Shown: positions 25,659 to 32,885 of the stretch, one piece after another
How positions within the stretch are numbered: the first letter of the stretch is position 1
How the letters are laid out: every line of letters begins with the position of its first letter
Made by a program: the position numbers and the translations under genes
Assembly (NCBI GenBank): GCA_038233555.1
Contig: JBBSLT010000006.1
Span: 1-42,826, forward strand
Length of the DNA stretch: 42,826 bases
DNA from: JADDRA01 sp038233555
GTDB taxonomy: Bacteria > Actinomycetota > Acidimicrobiia > Acidimicrobiales > CADCSY01
Direction of reading: 5' to 3'
Notes under the pieces: generated by a model
What the model was told of the DNA's origin: nothing
What the model saw: the letters and a program-made list of their open reading frames with translations, nothing else
The model's database searches: none

Positions 25659-26728
25659 GCTGGGAGGGACCGGGGTTCGTCGACCACCACGCCCATCTGT
25701 TGCGCATGGCCGCCGGCCGACCGCCCGCCTGCGGGAACCCCTCCGACCCTGAAGGGGTGCAGGCCTTCCACCGACTGGTCAGCGACCGGTGGTCGACACC
25801 GATGGACGAGCCCGAGCAGCCCCTGGAGGTCAACGACCAGCTGCGCGGCAGCTTGGAGCGGGGCCTGACCTGGGCGGCCGAGCTCGGCCTGGTGGAGGTG
25901 ACCGAGGCGGGGATGCACGACTGGGCCTACCTGGAGGCGCTGCTGGCCCTGCGCCAGCGAGGCCCGCTGCCGGTCAGGGTTCGCCTCCTGGTGGCCAGCG
26001 GCATCGCCGACGTGGACCGCATGCAACCCACCGGTGATCCTTGGCTGGAGCTGATCGGCGTCAAGTTCTACGCCGACGGCTGGTTGGGGCCGAGGACGGC
26101 TGCCATGCGCGAGCCCTACAGCGATCGCGAGGACGACACCGGGATTCTCTTCCTCGACGCTGACACCCTGGCCCGCCGAGCCGACCCCTTTGCCGAGGCG
26201 GGCTGGACCATCGCCACCCACGCCATCGGCGACCGAGCCATCGAGACGGTGCTCGACGGCTACGAGCGCCTCTACGGCAGTGACTGCGCCACCGCTGCCC
26301 CCCGGATCGAGCACGCCCAGGTGCTGGCCCCCGACCTGGTCCGGCGCATGGCCGAGCTCGGGGTGGTGGCCTGCATCCAGCCGTGCTTCGCGGTGGCCGA
26401 TGCCCACACCGCCCGAGCCGCCCTGGGCCCCGCCCGGGGGGAGGACGCCTACCGCTGGGACGCCCTGCTCGACGCCGGCGTCACGGTCCTCTCAGGCTCC
26501 GACTTCCCCGTCGTTCCCCTCGCCCCTCTGGCCGGGCTCCAGTGCCTGCTCACCGGCGACCACCTCGACGGGCGCCGGGCCGATGCCCCCACCCTCTCCC
26601 GGGAACAGGCGCTGGGCGTGATGACCGATGCCGGCGCCGGCACGGTGGTGCTCTCCGAGGACCTCGACCGGGTGGCCGAGGACGAGGTGGCCGCCATCGA
26701 GGTGGTGGAGACTCGCCCGGCGGGGTGA
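25655..26728 (+). CDS. Amidohydrolase family protein (YtcJ/amidohydrolase-3-like)
   Basis: A 357-residue metal-dependent hydrolase. The metal HxH is in FVDHHAHLL (about residues 8–14), followed by VEVTEAGMHDW, GVKFYADGWLG with the metal-bridging Lys position, THAIGDRAIETVLDGYERL, RIEHAQVLAPD and the SGSDFPVVPLAP Asp segment. Typical YtcJ proteins are about 540 residues and start with a beta-sandwich part; this one starts almost at the HxH, so the N-terminal strand domain is absent, either a short natural form or a truncation linked to the broken genes upstream. The TAGCGT box 6 nt before GTG 25655 favours a real, expressed start. Substrate unknown. Confidence 0.82.
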   Translation: MSWEGPGFVDHHAHLLRMAAGRPPACGNPSDPEGVQAFHRLVSDRWSTPMDEPEQPLEVNDQLRGSLERGLTWAAELGLVEVTEAGMHDWAYLEALLALRQRGPLPVRVRLLVASGIADVDRMQPTGDPWLELIGVKFYADGWLGPRTAAMREPYSDREDDTGILFLDADTLARRADPFAEAGWTIATHAIGDRAIETVLDGYERLYGSDCATAAPRIEHAQVLAPDLVRRMAELGVVACIQPCFAVADAHTARAALGPARGEDAYRWDALLDAGVTVLSGSDFPVVPLAPLAGLQCLLTGDHLDGRRADAPTLSREQALGVMTDAGAGTVVLSEDLDRVAEDEVAAIEVVETRPAG

Positions 26729-26742
26729 CCGCTCGCGTCTCC

Positions 26743-26748
26743 TAGGCT
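26743..26748 (+). promoter_or_regulatory. -10 box of the PPOX-family gene
   Basis: TAGGCT, 5 nt before ATG 26754 and 8 nt before GTG 26757. Confidence 0.35.
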
Positions 26749-26753
26749 TGCTG

Positions 26754-27137
26754 ATGGTGAGCACCTCCGTCGCCATCGATGCCCTGGCTGGACCCATCGA
26801 GGAGCGGGGCCCCACCGCCTACCTCGTCACCGTGAGGGCCGACGACCGGCCCCACGTGGTGGCGGTGACGGTGACCCGCCACGGCGAAACTTTGGTGACG
26901 AGCGCAGGCCGGACCACCGCGGCCAACGTCGAGCGCCACCCCGACGTCACCCTGGTGTGGGCCGCGGCTTCCGGAAGCGGCTACAGCTTGATCGTCGATG
27001 GGACGGCCCGCCCTAAGGTCGACGCCGACCAACCCAGCCTGGTCATCGAGCCCCGCAAGGCGGTGTTGCACCGCACTCCCGAGGGCGACCCCTCGGCCCC
27101 GTCGTGCGTCACCGTGCTCGGGGAAGCGGGACGGTGA
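26754..27137 (+). CDS. Pyridoxamine 5'-phosphate oxidase-like split-barrel protein
   Basis: A 127-residue FMN- or F420-binding split-barrel protein. GPTAYLVTVRADDRPHVVAVTVTRHGETLVTSAGRTTAANVERHPDVTLVW in separate strands is the usual PPOX/DUF2470-like opening, and SGYSLIVDGTARP is the central strand pair. It probably binds a flavin-type cofactor and reduces or binds a small molecule; no substrate can be assigned. ATG 26754 and GTG 26757 are both possible starts. Its 3' end overlaps the minus-strand VapC remnant by 29 bp. Confidence 0.8.
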   Translation: MVSTSVAIDALAGPIEERGPTAYLVTVRADDRPHVVAVTVTRHGETLVTSAGRTTAANVERHPDVTLVWAAASGSGYSLIVDGTARPKVDADQPSLVIEPRKAVLHRTPEGDPSAPSCVTVLGEAGR

Positions 27138-27228
27138 CGACGTCCAGGCCTGCGATCCCGACGAAGTCCTTCGGGTTGGAGGTGTAGACGCTCAGCCCAT
27201 TGGCAATGGTGCGCCGTCGTAAGGTCTG
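27109..27228 (-). pseudogene. C-terminal remnant of a VapC-type PIN toxin
   Basis: On the minus strand an open frame reads TIANGLSVYTSNPKDFVGIA and then GLDVVTVPLPRAR before TGA. This matches the last ~40 residues of VapC PIN ribonucleases, where ANGLPLYTRNPDDF precedes a GL..V..V strand and holds the last acidic active-site residues. The N-terminal two thirds and the antitoxin gene are absent: upstream lies the start of the exonuclease gene on the other strand. It is too short to be active. The match is by motif recall. Confidence 0.6.
27220..27225 (+). promoter_or_regulatory. -10 box of the exonuclease gene
   Basis: TAAGGT, 8 nt before ATG 27234, inside the VapC remnant. Confidence 0.35.
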
Positions 27229-27233
27229 TCGGC

Positions 27234-28073
27234 ATGCGGGTCCATCTGGTCGACGGCACCTACGAGCTGTTCCGCCACTTCTATGCGGTGCCGTCGCATC
27301 GCAACCAGGCGGGCGAGGAGGTGGGCGCCACGCGGGGCGTGGTGGCCTCCATGCTCGGTCTCCTGGGGGATGGGGCCACCCACGTGGGCGTGGCCACCGA
27401 CCACGTCATCGAGTCGTTCCGCAACGACCTGTGGCCCGGCTACAAGGACGGCTCAGGCATCGACCCAGATCTCCTGGCCCAATTCCCGCTGCTGGAGGAG
27501 GCGTTGGCTGCTCTGGGGCTGACGGTGTGGGCCATGGTGGAGGACGAGGCCGACGACGCCCTGGCCTCGGCCGCGGCCGTGGCCGGCGCCGACGAGCGAG
27601 TCGACGAGGTGCTCATCTGCACCCCCGACAAGGACCTGGCCCAGTGCGTTGGAGGTCGGGTCGTCCAGTTCGACCGCCGCCAGCGGGTGCGCTACGACAC
27701 CGAGGGGGTGCGGACCAAGTTCGGAGTTGATCCCGAGTCGATTCCCGACTACCTGGCCCTGGTGGGCGACAGCGCCGACGGCTTTCCTGGACTGGCCGGT
27801 TGGGGAGCCAAGTCGGCTAGCGCCGTGCTGGCCCACTACCGCCACCTCGAGGCCATCCCGGCCGCCGCCGGCCAGTGGGAGGTCAGCGTGCGCAACTCGC
27901 CCCGCCTGGCGGCCACCCTGGCCGCTGAACGGGACCTGGCTCTGCTGTTCCGCACCCTGGCCGTCCTGCGCACCGACTGCGCCGTAGGCCGGGTCGACGA
28001 CTGGCGCTGGACCGGCCCCACCCCCGAATTCGCCGACATCTGCCGGCGCCTCGAGCGCCCCCTCCCGTTCTGA
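27234..28073 (+). CDS. 5'-3' exonuclease, PolA N-domain/flap-endonuclease type
   Basis: A 279-residue stand-alone homologue of the DNA polymerase I 5' nuclease. VHLVDGTYELFRHFYA (first metal Asp), ATDHVIESFRNDLWPGYKDG (bridge residues), MVEDEADDALASAAAVAGAD and ICTPDKDLAQCV (metal carboxylates) and the helix-hairpin-helix DNA-binding part DYLALVGDSADGFPGLAGWGAKSASAVLAHY are all present. It removes flaps or RNA primers in repair and replication. It contains no polymerase domain. The gene ends exactly at the start of a 50-nt palindromic repeat that likely acts as its terminator. Confidence 0.9.
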   Translation: MRVHLVDGTYELFRHFYAVPSHRNQAGEEVGATRGVVASMLGLLGDGATHVGVATDHVIESFRNDLWPGYKDGSGIDPDLLAQFPLLEEALAALGLTVWAMVEDEADDALASAAAVAGADERVDEVLICTPDKDLAQCVGGRVVQFDRRQRVRYDTEGVRTKFGVDPESIPDYLALVGDSADGFPGLAGWGAKSASAVLAHYRHLEAIPAAAGQWEVSVRNSPRLAATLAAERDLALLFRTLAVLRTDCAVGRVDDWRWTGPTPEFADICRRLERPLPF

Positions 28074-28116
28074 CCCCCAGAACGGTTGCGATCACAACCG
28101 CTGGTCGGGTCAGAAC
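28067..28116. repeat. 50-nt palindromic repeat, copy A
   Basis: Ends GTTCTGACCC and GGGTCAGAAC are perfect 10-bp inverted repeats, with an inner hairpin CGGTTG-CGATCA-CAACCG. A related 50-nt copy is at 29741–29790 beyond the carboxylase gene. It covers the exonuclease stop codon. Confidence 0.7.
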
Positions 28117-28144
28117 CAAAGGGGAGGAGGTCCGGCCGAGAAAG

Positions 28145-28150
28145 TAGTCT
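28145..28150 (+). promoter_or_regulatory. -10 box of the carboxylase beta-subunit gene
   Basis: TAGTCT, 7 nt before GTG 28158, no ribosome-binding site between. Confidence 0.45.
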
Positions 28151-28157
28151 CACGGTC

Positions 28158-29717
28158 GTGAGCGGCGACCGCCCCCTCAAGGAGTTGCTGGAAGACCTGG
28201 CCGAGCGCCGGGAGGCGGCGCTGCACGCCGGCTCGGAGCGGGCCGTCGAGCGCCAGCACGCCCGGGGCAAGATGCTGGCCCGGGAACGCATCGACTACCT
28301 CCTCGACGAGGAGTCCTTCCAGGAGCTCGACATGCTGGCCCGCCACCGGGCTCCGGGGGCCGGCCTGGGTGAGCGGCCCTATACCGACGGCGTCGTCACC
28401 GGCTGGGGCACGGTCGACGGGCGCAAGGTGTTCGTCTTCTCCCAGGACTTCACCGTCTTCGGTGGGGCGCTGGGTGAGGTGTTCGCCGAGAAGATCCACA
28501 AGGTCATGGACCTCGCCGCCTCGGTGGGGACACCGCTCATCGGGCTCAACGACGGTGCCGGCGCCCGCATCCAAGAGGGCGTCGTCTCCCTGGCCGGCTA
28601 CGGCGGCATCTTCCGGCGCAACGTTGCCTGCTCGGGGGTCATCCCCCAGATCAGCGTGATCCTCGGCCCCTGCGCCGGCGGCGCCGTCTACAGCCCGGCG
28701 CTGACCGACTTCGTGTTCATGGTACGAGAGACCTCCCACATGTTCATCACCGGCCCCGACGTGGTGAAGACCGTCACCGGCGAGGAGGTCACCCTCGAGG
28801 AGCTGGGTGGCGCCATGACCCATGCCACCAAGTCGGGCGTGGCCAGCTTCATCGCCCCCGACGAGAAGGCCTGCCTCGACGCCGTGCGGGAGCTGCTCGG
28901 CTTCCTGCCCGCCAACAACCTCGAGCAGCCCCCGTGGTTCGAGCCCGACGACGACCCCAGGCGCCCCTGCCCCGAGCTGGTCGACCTGCTGCCCGACGAC
29001 GCCGACGCCTCCTACGACATGCTCGAGGTGGTCGAGGTGGTGGTCGACGACGGCCACTTCCTGGAGTACCACCCCCACTGGGCCCGCAACATCGTGTGTG
29101 GCTTCGCCCGCCTCGACGGCCATGTCGTGGGCGTGGTCGCCAACCAGCCCGAGGTGCTCGGTGGCGTGCTCGACATCGAATCGTCGGAGAAGGCGGCCCG
29201 ATTCGTGCGCATCTGCGACGCCTTCAACGTCCCCCTGGTCACCTTCGTCGACGTCCCCGGGTTCCTCCCCGGCGTCAGCCAGGAGCACGGCGGGATCATC
29301 CGCCACGGGGCCAAGCTCCTCTACGCCTACAGCGAAGCCACCGTGCCCTGCATCCAGATCATCACCCGCAAGGCCTACGGGGGAGCGTATGTGGTCATGG
29401 GCTCCAAATCGATCGGTGCCGACCTGGCCTACGCCTGGCCTTCGGCCCAGCTAGCGGTGATGAGCCCCCAGGGAGCGGTGGAGATCATGCACCGCCGGGA
29501 GCTGGCGGCGGCCGACGACCCCGCCGGGCGACGGACGGAGCTGGTGGCCGAGTACAGCGAGCAGGAGGCCAACCCGTGGGTGGCGGCCGAGCGGGGCTAC
29601 CTCGACGACGTCATCGACCCGGCCGACACCAGGGCCAAGCTCATCGCCGGCCTGGAGATGCTACGCACCAAGCACGAGGAGCGGCCGCAGCGCAAGCACG
29701 GCAACGTTCCCTTGTGA
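28158..29717 (+). CDS. Acyl-CoA carboxylase carboxyltransferase (beta) subunit
   Basis: A 519-residue AccD/PccB-type protein. It moves the carboxyl group from biotin to an acyl-CoA such as acetyl- or propionyl-CoA. HARGKMLARERIDYLLD, FSQDFTVFGGALGEVFAEKI, the first oxyanion loop around GLNDGAGARIQEGV and CAGGAVYSPAL, then the second half GGVLDIESSEKAARFVRICDAFNVPLVTFVDVPGFLPG, KAYGGAYVVMGSKSIGADL and the final RKHGNVPL are standard. The biotin-carrying alpha subunit is not nearby. A small epsilon-like gene follows after a hairpin repeat. GTG 28158 follows a TAGTCT box. Which acyl-CoA is used cannot be decided by eye. Confidence 0.95.
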   Translation: MSGDRPLKELLEDLAERREAALHAGSERAVERQHARGKMLARERIDYLLDEESFQELDMLARHRAPGAGLGERPYTDGVVTGWGTVDGRKVFVFSQDFTVFGGALGEVFAEKIHKVMDLAASVGTPLIGLNDGAGARIQEGVVSLAGYGGIFRRNVACSGVIPQISVILGPCAGGAVYSPALTDFVFMVRETSHMFITGPDVVKTVTGEEVTLEELGGAMTHATKSGVASFIAPDEKACLDAVRELLGFLPANNLEQPPWFEPDDDPRRPCPELVDLLPDDADASYDMLEVVEVVVDDGHFLEYHPHWARNIVCGFARLDGHVVGVVANQPEVLGGVLDIESSEKAARFVRICDAFNVPLVTFVDVPGFLPGVSQEHGGIIRHGAKLLYAYSEATVPCIQIITRKAYGGAYVVMGSKSIGADLAYAWPSAQLAVMSPQGAVEIMHRRELAAADDPAGRRTELVAEYSEQEANPWVAAERGYLDDVIDPADTRAKLIAGLEMLRTKHEERPQRKHGNVPL

Positions 29718-29740
29718 GCCCGGACGAGGGTGCCCCCGTC

Positions 29741-29790
29741 GTTCCGACCCCTCCAGCGGGTGCGATCACCACCGCTGAAGGGGTCAGAAC
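29741..29790. repeat. 50-nt palindromic repeat, copy B
   Basis: GTTCCGACCC ... GGGTCAGAAC with inner CCAGCGG/CCGCTG pairing. By hand 40 of 50 positions match copy A. It lies between the beta and epsilon-like genes and could weaken or stop transcription there. Confidence 0.7.
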
Positions 29791-29805
29791 GGATTCGGGA
29801 CGCCG

Positions 29806-30027
29806 GTGAGTCCCAAGGCGAGCCCCAGCCCGGCCGAGATGGCAGCCATCGTGGCCGCCGTCGAGTTGTGCTGGCCCCGTCCGGCGCCGGCGACGCCGCC
29901 TTCCTCCCCCACACCGGCCTGGCGGTTCTCCGGACGGTGGTGGCACGGCGCGTACGTCAGCCCTCCACGGAGTAGAGCGCAGTCGACGTGGCCACCTCGC
30001 CCTCGGGAGTGGTCAGGACCACGGTGA
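29806..30027 (+). CDS. Acyl-CoA carboxylase epsilon-like small subunit
   Basis: A 73-residue protein: SPSPAEMAAIVAAVEL near the start and WRFSGRWWHG near residue 40. Actinobacterial carboxylase epsilon subunits share this plan: a PTPEELAALVAVL helix, a Pro/Ala-rich linker and a short Trp-rich end, and are encoded directly after the beta-subunit gene as here. The subunit stabilises the alpha/beta complex. The frame runs on past the Trp motif for about 25 low-complexity residues and overlaps the convergent lipoprotein gene by 71 bp, so the true end or a frameshift is uncertain. The GTG start lacks a clear ribosome site. Confidence 0.55.
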   Translation: MSPKASPSPAEMAAIVAAVELCWPRPAPATPPSSPTPAWRFSGRWWHGAYVSPPRSRAQSTWPPRPREWSGPR

Positions 30028-30508
30028 GGCTGTGCGGTCCCGGCTCCAAGGGAACCTCCGGCTCCAGCGACGCCCGCTGCCGATCGCCGTCGGCACCCTC
30101 GATGGCGGGGACCTCCGCGCCCCGCTCGTCGACCACGAAGCGGACGTCACGGAGGGCCGGCACAAAGGCTTCCAGGGTGACATCGGCGGGAATGGCCGTA
30201 CCGGGCGGCGGCTGGTGCTCCACCGCACCGAGGTCGAGGAAGGGCTCGACCAGGCTCCCCTCGCTGGTGGTGCGCACGGGGATGCTGGCAGCGGCCGGCG
30301 CCGGCGGCCCCTCCTGGGCGATGAGTCCCCGCAGGATCACCACCGAGAGGGCTTCGTCCCCGCCCACGGCCAAGGCGGCCACCCAGTCCCGCACCGTTTC
30401 GTCGGGCGTCTCGACCGGCACCGGTGGGCCCACCTCGCCAGCGTCGGCGCAACCGGCCAGGGTCAGGGTGGCAAGGGTGAGCAGGATTGCGGTCAATCGG
30501 GGCTCCAC
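29957..30508 (-). CDS. Secreted lipoprotein of unknown function
   Basis: A 183-residue exported lipoprotein. The signal peptide LTAILLTLATLTLAGC ends in a lipobox with Cys20, followed by a polar mature part with an EVGPPVPVETPDETVRDWVAAL helix and a C-terminal beta-rich domain: AFVPALRDVRFVVDERG, LEPGPHSLTVVLTTPEGEVATST. The C-terminal part resembles an immunoglobulin-like fold in spacing, but I do not recognise a family. It precedes nothing on its strand; the aat gene ends 10 bp upstream, so it is probably in the aat operon. Confidence 0.75.
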   Translation of the reverse strand: MEPRLTAILLTLATLTLAGCADAGEVGPPVPVETPDETVRDWVAALAVGGDEALSVVILRGLIAQEGPPAPAAASIPVRTTSEGSLVEPFLDLGAVEHQPPPGTAIPADVTLEAFVPALRDVRFVVDERGAEVPAIEGADGDRQRASLEPEVPLEPGPHSLTVVLTTPEGEVATSTALYSVEG

Positions 30509-30517
30509 TGGTCTCCT

Positions 30518-31189
30518 TCAGTGTCGGGCTGCGGGGTCGAACACCTCGGGCAGAGGGCGGCGGAGGGCCTTGGCCAAGAGGACGAGATACTCCGCCCGGC
30601 GCACGTCGAGCGCACCGAGCGACGCCAGATGTGGCGTCATCCACTGCACGTCGAGCAGGCCGGCACCACCGGTACGCAGGCGCTCCACCAGTCTTACCAG
30701 CGCCACCTTGGATGCGTCGTTCTGGAGGTGGAACATCGACTCCCCGGCGAAGAGGCCGCCGATGGCCACGCCGTAGAGGCCGCCGGCCAACCGACCGTCG
30801 CCGTCCCAGGCCTCCACGCTGTGGGCCCAACCCAGGCGGTGGAGGCGGACGTAAGCCCGACGGATATCGGAGGTGATCCACGTGCCGTCCCGACCCGGGT
30901 CGGCGCAGGCGTCGATCACAGCCTCGAAGGCAGAGTTGATGCGCACTTCGAAGCGCCGGCACGAGCGCCGCAGCGATCGGCTCACCACCAGGCCCTCGAG
31001 GGGCAGGACGGCGCGGGGGTCCGGTGACCACCAGCCCAACAGGCGCTGACCCGGTGAAGCGCTAAGGGGCATGGGGAAGAGACCGCGGCGATAGGCGCTG
31101 AGCAGGGTCTCGACCTCGAGGTCGGCACCCACCCCGACCAGGCCGTCCTCGTCGGCAGCGTCGCTAGGAGGGAAGTCCCAGGAGGGCAC
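30518..31189 (-). CDS. aat: Leucyl/phenylalanyl-tRNA-protein transferase
   Basis: A 223-residue Aat. It attaches Leu or Phe from tRNA to proteins with N-terminal Arg or Lys, marking them for ClpS/ClpAP degradation. WDFPPSDAADEDGLVGVGADL, AYRRGLFPM, LGWWSPDPRAVLP, then WITSDIRRAYVRLHRLGWAHSVEAWD, the GGLYGVAIGGLFAGESMFH core and DVQWMTPHLASLGA are diagnostic. The GTG at 31189 is set by a TACGGT -10 box 6 nt upstream, so the mRNA is leaderless. It diverges from the S51-like gene with only 18 bp between the two start codons. Confidence 0.95.
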   Translation of the reverse strand: MPSWDFPPSDAADEDGLVGVGADLEVETLLSAYRRGLFPMPLSASPGQRLLGWWSPDPRAVLPLEGLVVSRSLRRSCRRFEVRINSAFEAVIDACADPGRDGTWITSDIRRAYVRLHRLGWAHSVEAWDGDGRLAGGLYGVAIGGLFAGESMFHLQNDASKVALVRLVERLRTGGAGLLDVQWMTPHLASLGALDVRRAEYLVLLAKALRRPLPEVFDPAARH

Positions 31190-31194
31190 TCCAC

Positions 31195-31201
31195 TACCGT
31201 A
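31195..31201. promoter_or_regulatory. Overlapping divergent -10 boxes (aat / S51-like gene)
   Basis: TACCGTA reads TACCGT on + (7 nt before ATG 31208) and TACGGT on - (6 nt before GTG 31189). Both transcripts would be leaderless and the two polymerases would compete for the same few bases. Confidence 0.55.
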
Positions 31202-31207
31202 CGGAGG

Positions 31208-31879
31208 ATGAACGGACCCTTGGCCCTGGTGGGCGGCGCCGAATGGCGCGACGGCTGTGACTTCGACGCCGAGCTCCTGGCCGCCAGCGGCGGCGCTGAG
31301 GTGTTGGTGCTGCCCACCGCCGCCGCCTACGAGCATCCGGAGCGGGCCGTGGCCGGCGCCACCACGTGGTTCACCGGCCTGGGGGCCAGGGTGGTCGGCC
31401 TCGACGTGCTCCAGCGCCGCGATGCCCTAGATCCCGAGCGGGCCGCGGCCGTGCGGGCCGCCCGCTTCGTGTACCTCTCCGGCGGGTCACCGCTGCACCT
31501 GCGCTCCGTGCTAAAGGAGACTCCGGTCTGGGACGCCCTGGTGGCCGCCTGGGACGACGGTGCGGTGGTGGCCGGGTCGTCGGCGGGCGCCATGGTGCTG
31601 TGCGATCCGATGGTCGACCCCCGGGGCGGGGCGTTCACCGTCGGCCTGGGGCTGGTCGTCAACCTGGCCATCCTGGCCCACGCCGAACCCGATGTGACCC
31701 AGGTCCACGTGCATCACCGGACCTTCGAGCTGGCCAGCGCCGGCCTCCCGGTGGCCGCCATCACCGAGCGCACCGCGCTCATCCGCGACCCCGACGGCAG
31801 ATGGCGCACCGCCGGCGCCGGATCGGTCCGGGTCTTCGTCGACGGCCACGAGGCCGGCCTCGACGCCCTCCCCGGCTGA
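31208..31879 (+). CDS. Peptidase S51/cyanophycinase-like type 1 glutamine-amidotransferase-fold protein
   Basis: A 223-residue protein with the S51 layout: LALVGGAEWRDGCDFDAELL, then VLVLPTAAAYEHPE, a FVYLSGGSPLHLRSVL loop with GG, and the nucleophile elbow VVAGSSAGAMVLCD with the catalytic Ser. The pattern HAEPDVTQVHVHH gives candidate His. Relatives cleave Asp-dipeptides or cyanophycin; the substrate here is unknown. ATG 31208 follows a TACCGT box by 7 nt; GGAGG directly abuts the ATG, too close for normal ribosome binding. It converges on the cyclophilin gene with a 4-bp gap. Confidence 0.85.
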   Translation: MNGPLALVGGAEWRDGCDFDAELLAASGGAEVLVLPTAAAYEHPERAVAGATTWFTGLGARVVGLDVLQRRDALDPERAAAVRAARFVYLSGGSPLHLRSVLKETPVWDALVAAWDDGAVVAGSSAGAMVLCDPMVDPRGGAFTVGLGLVVNLAILAHAEPDVTQVHVHHRTFELASAGLPVAAITERTALIRDPDGRWRTAGAGSVRVFVDGHEAGLDALPG

Positions 31880-31883
31880 CGAG

Positions 31884-32732
31884 CTACTGCTCGACGATCT
31901 CCACCGACTCGATGGTGACCGGGGGCTCCGGGGCGCCGCCGAGCTGAGACTGCGGGTCGGCCTGGTGCATGGCCAGGATCTGCTGCACCACCTCGAGCCC
32001 GGCGGTCACCTGGCCGAAGGTGACGTACGTGCCTTGGGCGTCCAGGGCCGAGGCCGCCGGACCAGCGACGAAGAAGAACTGCGCTCCCGCGCTGTTGACT
32101 CCCTGGGTGCGAGCCATCACCAGGTCACCAGCTTCGTAGTTCCGGTCAGTGGTGCCCTCGTCGGTGATGGTGTATCCGGGGCCCGGATCAGACGCGTTCT
32201 GGGTGTGCGGGGAGCCTCCCTGGATGATGTCGATCGAGGGATCGGTGCGGTGGATCAGGGTGCCGTCGTAGTAGCCGTTGCGAGCCAGGAACACGAAGTT
32301 GTTCGCCGTGCCTGGCGTCGTCTCCGTGTCGAGGTCCACTCGGATCTCGCCTGCGCTGGTGGCGAAGACGGCGGTGTAGTCCTGGGCCGGATCGATGCAC
32401 TGCGGCGGGGGTTGGTCGAAATCGAGGACCGGCTCGGCCGGCTTCTCCGCCGGCGGGCACTCCCCCGTGCCGTACTCGAAGGCGGCGGGAGCGGCGGGGG
32501 TGGTCGAGCTCGACGACGGGAGCGCCGTGGAGGTGGTCCCCTCGGCTGCCGTCTCGGTCTCGTCGTCGCCCCCCGTCTGGGAGATCAGGACCAAGGCCCC
32601 GAAGACCACGACTGAGACCAGCACGGCCGCCACCAGGCGGCGACGCCGCTGGTCTCGGCGTGCTTTGGCTTGCTCGGCGGCGAGCCGCTGCTGGCGGCCC
32701 TCCTTCTGACGCTCACGCTTCTCGGTTCCCAC
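31884..32732 (-). CDS. Membrane-anchored cyclophilin-type peptidyl-prolyl isomerase
   Basis: A 282-residue protein. A charged, Arg/Lys/Gln-rich cytosolic start (a likely coiled coil, EKRERQKEGRQQRL), one helix at ~37–53 (LVAAVLVSVVVFGALVLIS), a Thr/Ser/Pro linker, then the cyclophilin barrel: TSAGEIRVDLDTETTPGTANNFVFLA, YYDGTLIHR, GPGYTITDE, LVMARTQGVNSAGAQFFFV, YVTFGQVTAGLEVV. It would speed proline isomerisation during folding of exported proteins. GTG 32732 is chosen because TAGGTT lies 8 nt upstream; the longer ATG start at 32756 overlaps that promoter. Two Cys bracket the linker/barrel joint. Confidence 0.88.
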   Translation of the reverse strand: MGTEKRERQKEGRQQRLAAEQAKARRDQRRRRLVAAVLVSVVVFGALVLISQTGGDDETETAAEGTTSTALPSSSSTTPAAPAAFEYGTGECPPAEKPAEPVLDFDQPPPQCIDPAQDYTAVFATSAGEIRVDLDTETTPGTANNFVFLARNGYYDGTLIHRTDPSIDIIQGGSPHTQNASDPGPGYTITDEGTTDRNYEAGDLVMARTQGVNSAGAQFFFVAGPAASALDAQGTYVTFGQVTAGLEVVQQILAMHQADPQSQLGGAPEPPVTIESVEIVEQ

Positions 32733-32740
32733 GGCCGCCC

Positions 32741-32746
32741 AACCTA
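32741..32746 (-). promoter_or_regulatory. -10 box of the cyclophilin gene
   Basis: TAGGTT on the minus strand, 8 nt before GTG 32732. Confidence 0.4.
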
Positions 32747-32794
32747 GAGCCTCCACGGAGGACCACGCTGGTCACGGCTCGGTTGGCGTCGGAG

Positions 32795-32815
32795 TGGCTC
32801 CCGATCTAGGAGCCA
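32795..32815. other. Inverted repeat upstream of the aspartokinase gene
   Basis: TGGCTCC and GGAGCCA around a 7-nt loop; 56 bp before the lysC -10 box. It may be an operator or a terminator for upstream antisense transcripts; no regulator is known. Confidence 0.25.
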
Positions 32816-32870
32816 GGAAATAGCCGGAGTTGGTGGAGTGGTCGCTGCCAGTGCAGCCTCCCTCTGCTGG

Positions 32871-32876
32871 TACCGT
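32871..32876 (+). promoter_or_regulatory. -10 box of the aspartokinase gene
   Basis: TACCGT, 9 nt before ATG 32886. Confidence 0.35.
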
Positions 32877-32885
32877 CAGCCAGCC

